Shown here in pieces: positions 59,139 to 64,000 of a stretch of DNA of 64,000 nucleotides. A program made the position numbers and the translations under genes. Origin of the DNA: Streptomyces lasiicapitis (lineage in GTDB: Bacteria; Actinomycetota; Actinomycetes; Streptomycetales; Streptomycetaceae); NCBI RefSeq assembly GCF_014646335.1, contig NZ_BMNG01000021.1, forward strand, positions 87,051 to 151,050, read 5' to 3'. Under the pieces are notes generated by a model. The model did not search any database and was not told where the DNA came from. It was given only the letters and a program-made list of their open reading frames with translations. The number at the start of each line of letters is the position of its first letter. The first letter of the stretch is position 1.

Positions 59139-59573
59139 TTCGAGGAGTTTGTCGGCGAGGGTGTGGATCTCCCGGGGGGGACTGCTGTGCGGGCGTTGGT
59201 GCAGGCGTGGGCGTGGGCATGCGGAGGGGTTCTCCAGACAGGTGTGATTGCGGGCGCGGTGCGTCCCGGTACGCCGCGCGCACGGGGTGCGGGGGCGTGG
59301 GGGCGCGGTGCGGAAGCCCGCGGAGGAAGGGTGGCTCGGGGTGCGGGCGCGCTCAGGGCCGATGGGTCCGGCGCGCGGGCGCGGTCACGTCAGAGGCGTG
59401 GTGCCGCGGCACGGCGAGGTGTGTGGAGTACGCAAGGTTCATGTCCCTTGGTGCAAGGCGCTCGCCCGGTCACCGGCCTGCCCACTGCTCTCTGGCCGGT
59501 GCCACGCGGCACCCGCCCATTACAGACGCCGTTCCCGCGCCCTGTCAACGCGGGACGGCCTGCCCTCCTCGTG
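59139..59573. other. Intergenic region between the hemerythrin and SnoaL-like genes
   Basis: The first 80 bp may encode the missing N-terminus of the hemerythrin protein (frame break at the 7-G run). The rest has no gene. A hairpin of 8-bp arms (CACCGGCC at 59471 with GGCCGGTG at 59494) and a smaller one (59534-59554) may end the SnoaL gene transcript. Confidence 0.5.
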
Positions 59574-60071
59574 CTACTGCCCGGCCTGCTCCTCCCGGCA
59601 GGCCTCCGCGAGCGCCGCCGTGTCCCAGTAGAACGGCCACACCTCGGTGATCCGGCCGTCCGCGATCGTGATGGTCTGCAGGATGGGGAAGGTCAGTTCC
59701 CGGCCGGTCGCCCGCGCGCGGGCCCGGATCTCGCTCCGTACGACGACGGTCCCGCCGTCACCGTCGCCGTCACCGTCGCCCTCGCCCCCGTCCTCGGCCA
59801 CGAGAAAGCGCTGCTCGCCGATCTCGAACTCAGTCCAGGCCGCGCTCATCGCGAGGAAGAACCGCTCCATGCCCTCGTGCCCGCGCCATGTCCCGCCGTA
59901 CGGCAGGGCGTCGGCCTGGTGCAGTACGACGTCCGGCGCGAAGTAGGGCGCGAGCAGGTCGAACGAGGCGCGGCCGGGGCCGCCCGCCGCGAGGTAGCGG
60001 GCCTCGGCGGCGTACATGGCGGTGAGCACCGCGCGAGGGCCACCACTCGTAGATGTCGGCAATGTCGTCAT
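59574..60071 (-). CDS. SnoaL-like (NTF2-fold) protein
   Basis: Starting at ATG 60071 (MTTLPTSTSG) the protein has 165 residues with the cone-shaped NTF2 fold seen in SnoaL-like enzymes and binding proteins. Signs are YGGTWRGHEGMERFFLAMSAAW and ELTFPILQTITIADGRITEVW. An Asp/Gly stretch (GGEGDGDGDGDGG) is inserted in the middle and is absent from typical members. The family includes polyketide cyclases, but most members have no known reaction. No biosynthetic genes are adjacent. The longer opening to 60272 is rejected because it carries a high-Arg N-terminus. Confidence 0.8.
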   Translation of the reverse strand: MTTLPTSTSGGPRAVLTAMYAAEARYLAAGGPGRASFDLLAPYFAPDVVLHQADALPYGGTWRGHEGMERFFLAMSAAWTEFEIGEQRFLVAEDGGEGDGDGDGDGGTVVVRSEIRARARATGRELTFPILQTITIADGRITEVWPFYWDTAALAEACREEQAGQ

Positions 60072-60441
60072 GGCCACAGGGTCACCGAAGCCCCCGCACC
60101 CCGCTGGCGGGATTCGGACGTCGCCCTCACCACGAGACGTCGCCCTCAGCACGCGGGGTGGGTCGGCACCCGCCCTCGCCCCCGCCGCAGTCCGGACTGC
60201 GGCGGGGGTCCGGTACGGGTTGCCGCCCTGGGCCCTGAATGGATCATCGGGCACCACGAAAACCCAAGTCAATCCTCAACTTTGCTGGCAGACACCCAAG
60301 CTCTGCCTTCGATCTGAAGCGAGTTGACCATGATTCGCGACGGTATGGCCGCTTCCACCGCCTGGTACTGGCTTGTCTGGTCTTGTCGTGGTGTCCCCCG
60401 CACGAGACGCTCGGGGGTACCCAGGGGAGGGAATCCGGCAC
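60072..60441. other. Intergenic region before the subtilase gene
   Basis: No credible gene is seen. The region gets AT-richer toward 60240-60320, as a promoter region should. TTGACC lies at 60324, but I cannot find a convincing -10 box at standard distance. Confidence 0.45.
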
Positions 60442-61623
60442 ATGATCGAATCACGCGCAAGACACCTACGCCTCGCGGGAGTTGCGGCGGCCTTCGTCAC
60501 GGCGGCCGCGCTGACGGCCGTCCCGGCGGCCGCGCACGCCACGCCCACCGCGAACGACGGCCCCCGCCACGGCTACATCGTGACCCTCGCGCCCGGCACG
60601 GAGGCCACGTCCGCCGAGGGCCGGGACCTCGCCGAGAGGTACGGGGCGAGCATCGACCGCACGTACACCGCCGCGCTGAACGGCTTCGCCGTGCGGGCCG
60701 ACGCGGGCCAGGCACAGCGCCTCGCGGCGGACCCGGCGGTCGCCGGTGTGGTCGCGGACGTGCGGGTGCGGACGGGCGCGCGGCAGCAGAACCCGCCGTC
60801 CTGGGGCCTCGACCGCGTCGACCAGAAGCGGCTGCCACTCGACAAGTCGTACACAGCGCCGAGACGTGCGGGCGCGGGCGTCACGGTCTACATCATCGAC
60901 ACCGGCGTACGCACGTCGCACAAGGACTTCGGCGGACGCGCCAAGTCCGGGCGCGACTTCGTGCAGAACGACGCGGTGGCGCAGGACGGGCACGGCCACG
61001 GCACGCACGTCGCCGGGACCGTCGCGGGCAGCAAGTACGGCGTCGCGAAGAAGGCGAAGATCGTGGCGGTGCGGGTGCTCGACAACGAGGGCTCCGGCAC
61101 CACCGCGCAGGTCCTCGCGGGCATCGACTGGGTGACCCGGCACGCGCGCAAGCCCGCCGTGGCCAACCTGAGCCTCGGCGGCCCGCCCAACACACAGCTC
61201 GACGCGGCCGTGCGGGCCTCCATAGCGTCCGGCGTGACGTACACGGTCGCGGCGGGCAACGAGGCGGAGTCCGCGAGCCTGTCCTCGCCGGCCCGCGTCA
61301 AACAAGCCATCACGGTCGGCGCCACCGACCGCCGCGACGCCCGCGCCCCGTTCTCCAACTGGGGCCCGGCACTTGACGTGTTCGCGCCCGGCGTCTCGAT
61401 CAGGTCGGCGTCGATCAGGAACAACACGGCTTCGGCGCTCTCGTCGGGTACGTCGATGGCGGCACCGCACGTCGCGGGCGCGGCCGCGCTGTATCTCGCC
61501 GGCCATCCCTCGGCGAAGCCGGCCACGGTCGCCAAGGCGATCACCGGCCGGGCCGTGAAGGGCCTGGTGACCGGGCCCGGGTCCGGGTCGCCGAACAGAC
61601 TGTTGCAGGTGAGCGGCCTCTAG
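60442..61623 (+). CDS. Secreted subtilisin-like serine protease (S8 family)
   Basis: From ATG 60442 (GGGGAGGGAA upstream) the preproprotein has 393 residues. A signal peptide (about 1-33, ending AHAT) is followed by an I9-type propeptide (about 35-110, with GYIVTLAPGTEATSAEG). The subtilase domain has the triad: IIDTGVRTSHKDF (Asp about 152), GHGTHVAGT (His about 187) and SGTSMAAPHVAG (Ser about 338), with the oxyanion Asn in AAGNEAES. No C-terminal binding domain is present. It adds to the proteases of the window (S1, M4 twice) as an exported scavenging enzyme. A terminator hairpin follows the stop. Confidence 0.95.
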   Translation: MIESRARHLRLAGVAAAFVTAAALTAVPAAAHATPTANDGPRHGYIVTLAPGTEATSAEGRDLAERYGASIDRTYTAALNGFAVRADAGQAQRLAADPAVAGVVADVRVRTGARQQNPPSWGLDRVDQKRLPLDKSYTAPRRAGAGVTVYIIDTGVRTSHKDFGGRAKSGRDFVQNDAVAQDGHGHGTHVAGTVAGSKYGVAKKAKIVAVRVLDNEGSGTTAQVLAGIDWVTRHARKPAVANLSLGGPPNTQLDAAVRASIASGVTYTVAAGNEAESASLSSPARVKQAITVGATDRRDARAPFSNWGPALDVFAPGVSIRSASIRNNTASALSSGTSMAAPHVAGAAALYLAGHPSAKPATVAKAITGRAVKGLVTGPGSGSPNRLLQVSGL

Positions 61624-61656
61624 GCGGCAACTTCCTGAAGTGGAGCGCTGGTTGTG

Positions 61657-61688
61657 GACCGGTCCCGCCCCTCAGGGCGGGGCCGGTC
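61657..61688 (+). terminator. Hairpin after the subtilase gene
   Basis: GACCGGTCCCGCCC (61657-61670) pairs with GGGCGGGGCCGGTC (61675-61688), with one T-G pair and a four-base loop. It is 34 bp after the stop codon, and is a good intrinsic terminator. Confidence 0.8.
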
Positions 61689-61804
61689 TCGCGCGTTCAC
61701 ACTCGTGTGTTCCACGAGGCCGGTCTCGTGCGGACCGTTACGCGCGAGTAGTTAACAAAGCGCCGGATTGCCCACCCGAGAAGCGTGGGAAGGCTCCTCC
61801 GGTA

Positions 61805-61853
61805 CGCACACGCACACCGCCCGCGACGGTCTCGCGGGCCCTGTACGTGTGCG
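61805..61853. promoter_or_regulatory. Two-part inverted repeat in the glgE leader region
   Basis: Outer arms CGCACACG (61805-61812) and CGTGTGCG (61846-61853) and inner arms CCCGCGA (61820-61826) and TCGCGGG (61832-61838) form one nested structure with unpaired segments between. It lies 58 bp before the glgE start. It might be a leader RNA structure or protein-binding site. Confidence 0.5.
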
Positions 61854-61910
61854 CCGCGGAACCCCTCCACAGCCCATCTCCGCCCACTCGCACGCGGAAC
61901 AGGAGCGGTC

Positions 61911-64000
61911 ATGCCCCAATCCCGTAGGACGCCCGAGTCCCGCAGGACACCCGAGGCGTCCAAGGTGTCCCAGGCGCCCCAGGTGCACAGAGCGTCCAGA
62001 GCCCTCGTCGGGCGCGTCCCCGTCCTCGACGTCGGCCCGGCCGTGCACGGCGGCCGCAAACCCGCCAAGGCCGTCGTCGGCGAGACCTTCGAGGTCACCG
62101 CGACCCTCTTCCGCGAGGGGCACGACGCGGTCGCCGGGAACGTGGTGCTACGTGATCCCGAGGGGCGCGTCGGCCCCTGGACACCGATGCGGGAGCTGGC
62201 CCCGGGCACCGACCGGTGGGGTGCGGGGGTCACCCCGGACCGGGAGGGCGACTGGACCTTCGCCGTGGAGGCCTGGGGCGACCCGGTGACGACCTGGCGG
62301 CACCACGCGGGCATCAAGATACCGGCGGGCATCGACACCGAACTCGTCCTGGAGGAGGGTGCCCGCCTGCACGAACGGGCCGCGGCGGAGGTGCCCGGGA
62401 GCGAGGGTGCGGCGGAGGCGTCCGGCAGCGAGGCCGCCGCCGAGGCATCCGGGAGCCACGCCCCCGCGGAGGCATCCGCGAGCCACACCGCCGCCGAAGT
62501 CCTGCGCACCGCCGCCGAGGCCCTGCGCGACCAGTCCCGCCGACCCGCCGCCAGACTCGCCGCCGCCCTCACCCCCGAAGTCGACGCCGCCCTCGCCCGC
62601 CACCCCCTGCGCGAACTGGTCACCTCCACCGAGGAGTTCCCCCTCCGGGTGGACCGCGAGCGGGCTCTCTTCGGCTCCTGGTACGAGTTCTTCCCGCGTT
62701 CGGAGGGCGCGGTGGTACGCGAGGGCGAACCACCGATGTCGGGTACGTTCCGTACGGCCGCCCGACGGCTCCCAGCGATCGCGGACATGGGCTTCGACAT
62801 CGTCTACCTCCCGCCGATCCACCCCATCGGCACCACCTTCCGCAAGGGCCCCAACAACTCCCTCTCGGCCGCCCCGCACGACGTCGGCGTGCCCTGGGCG
62901 ATCGGCTCCCCCGAGGGCGGCCACGATGCCGTGCACCCCGACCTCGGCACCCTCGACGACTTCGACGCGTTCGTACGCGAGGCGGAACGCCTGGGCATGG
63001 AAGTCGCCCTGGACTTCGCGCTCCAGTGCTCCCCCGACCACCCCTGGGTGGAGAAACACCCCGACTGGTTCGCGCACCGCGCGGACGGCACCATCGCCTA
63101 CGCGGAGAACCCGCCGAAGAAGTACCAGGACATCTACCCCCTCGCCTTCGAACGGGACATGCCGGGCCTGGTCGCGGAGACCATCCGCCTGCTGCGGTTC
63201 TGGATGGACCACGGCGTACGCGTCTTCCGCGTCGACAACCCCCACACCAAACCCGTCGCCTTCTGGGAAGAAGTCCTCGCCGACATCCACCGCACCGACC
63301 CGGACGTGCTGTTCCTCGCGGAGGCCTTCACCCGTCCCGCGATGCTGCGCACGCTCGCCGCGATCGGCTTCCACCAGTCGTACACGTACTTCACCTGGCG
63401 GAACAGCAAGGACGAACTCACCGACTATCTACGGGAGTTGTCCACCGAGACCGCGCACTACCTCCGCCCCAACTTCTTCGTGAACACGCCGGACATCCTG
63501 CACGCCTACCTCCAGCACGGCGGGCGGCCCGCGTTCGAGGCGCGCGCCGTGCTCGCCGCGACGCTCTCGCCCACCTGGGGCGTCTACAGCGGCTTCGAGC
63601 TGTGCGAGAACACCCCGGTACGGCCCGGCAGCGAGGAGTACGTGGACTCGGAGAAGTACCAACTGCGCCCGCGCGACTGGGCGGCGGCCGAGCGTGAGGG
63701 CCGGTCGATCTCCCCCCTGATCACCGCCCTCAACCGGGTCAGGCGCGCCAACCCCGCCCTCGCGGGGCTGCGTGACCTGTGCTTCCACGACACCGACAAC
63801 GACTCGGTGATCGCCTACTCCAAGTCGGCCTCGGACACCCGCGGTTCGAACACGGTTCTGGTGGTCGTGAACCTCGACCCCCACCACACCCAGGAAGCCA
63901 CCGTCTCGTTGAACATGCCACAGCTGGGGCTCGATCGGCACGAGTCGGTGCCGGTGCGTGACGAGCTGACCGGCGAGACCTACCACTGGGGCAGGTCCAA
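61911..64000 (+). CDS. glgE: Alpha-1,4-glucan:maltose-1-phosphate maltosyltransferase GlgE, 3' end cut by the window
   Basis: Starting at ATG 61911 (AGGAG five bases upstream), 696 codons are visible and the frame stays open to the end. It belongs to GH13_3 and transfers maltose from maltose-1-phosphate to glucan ends. Visible features are PPIHPIGTTFRKGPNNSL, catalytic Asp in VFRVDNPHTKP and Glu in LFLAEAFTRP, and the FGSWYEFFPRSEG signature before the barrel. The Ala/Glu/Ser stretch at about residues 158-197 holds a 27-bp repeat. In Streptomyces glgE lies with treS, pep2 and glgB (recalled); these would lie beyond the window. The N-terminal Ser/Arg/Pro segment (residues 1-25) is unusual and looks disordered. 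Confidence 0.95.
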   Translation, partial: MPQSRRTPESRRTPEASKVSQAPQVHRASRALVGRVPVLDVGPAVHGGRKPAKAVVGETFEVTATLFREGHDAVAGNVVLRDPEGRVGPWTPMRELAPGTDRWGAGVTPDREGDWTFAVEAWGDPVTTWRHHAGIKIPAGIDTELVLEEGARLHERAAAEVPGSEGAAEASGSEAAAEASGSHAPAEASASHTAAEVLRTAAEALRDQSRRPAARLAAALTPEVDAALARHPLRELVTSTEEFPLRVDRERALFGSWYEFFPRSEGAVVREGEPPMSGTFRTAARRLPAIADMGFDIVYLPPIHPIGTTFRKGPNNSLSAAPHDVGVPWAIGSPEGGHDAVHPDLGTLDDFDAFVREAERLGMEVALDFALQCSPDHPWVEKHPDWFAHRADGTIAYAENPPKKYQDIYPLAFERDMPGLVAETIRLLRFWMDHGVRVFRVDNPHTKPVAFWEEVLADIHRTDPDVLFLAEAFTRPAMLRTLAAIGFHQSYTYFTWRNSKDELTDYLRELSTETAHYLRPNFFVNTPDILHAYLQHGGRPAFEARAVLAATLSPTWGVYSGFELCENTPVRPGSEEYVDSEKYQLRPRDWAAAEREGRSISPLITALNRVRRANPALAGLRDLCFHDTDNDSVIAYSKSASDTRGSNTVLVVVNLDPHHTQEATVSLNMPQLGLDRHESVPVRDELTGETYHWGRS
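62382..62501 (+). repeat. In-frame 27-bp minisatellite within glgE
   Basis: Four 9-residue units, AAEVPGSEG, AAEASGSEA, AAEASGSHA and PAEASASHT, follow each other from 62382, and a partial AAEV ends the run near 62501. They encode a flexible Ala/Glu/Ser linker inside the N-terminal domain. Copy number may vary between strains. Confidence 0.85.

Overview
This window looks like a piece of a Streptomyces (or close relative) chromosome core. It is very GC-rich, and nearly every codon ends in G or C. GTG starts are frequent, Tat and lipoprotein export signals are common, and the gene set is typical: oligopeptide ABC importer, SseB-like pair, glycine-cleavage cluster with a tandem glycine riboswitch, calcium-binding EF-hand protein, paired L,D-transpeptidases, and the glycogen genes glgX, glgP and glgE. 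From memory the order resembles the SCO544x-SCO549x part of S. coelicolor, but I could not check this. I saw no integrase, transposase, tRNA, rRNA, CRISPR array or prophage.

Region 1 (1-8.9 kb): a GlxA-type regulator cut by the window edge faces an oxidoreductase. Then come tandem secreted B-type lectins, mnmA, a peptidoglycan amidase and a cysteine desulfurase. A FabR-like TetR repressor faces two small membrane proteins across an operator pair. Region 2 (8.9-24.6 kb): a LysR / cysteine dioxygenase / YeiH-exporter module for excess cysteine sulfur, a stretch of 70-bp repeats, a thioesterase with a TRIC channel, a five-gene peptide importer in the order C-A-B-D-F, two SseB proteins and a P-loop kinase-like protein.

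Region 3 (24.6-34.8 kb): glycine riboswitch, gcvT, gcvH and glyA, then sdaA after a large hairpin. Together these convert glycine to serine and then to pyruvate. A PI-PLC-like protein, a GH25 lysozyme with a TTA codon, an oxidoreductase/AraC pair, a class A beta-lactamase and an EF-hand protein follow. Region 4 (34.8-42.1 kb): an acetyltransferase, a deacetylase-like protein coupled to a beta-propeller lipoprotein, an anti-sigma-type ATPase, an enoyl-CoA hydratase and two L,D-transpeptidases.

Region 5 (42.3-64 kb): glgX, a LysR regulator, a streptogrisin-C-like protease, a heterodimeric ABC exporter, two M4 metallopeptidases, glgP, a hemerythrin-like protein, a SnoaL-like protein, a subtilase, and glgE running off the window end. 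The most unusual features are a long ungapped conserved upstream block shared by the two M4 protease genes, a dispersed intergenic hairpin element present in four copies, an in-frame 27-bp minisatellite in glgE, and a probable one-base frame break in the hemerythrin gene.
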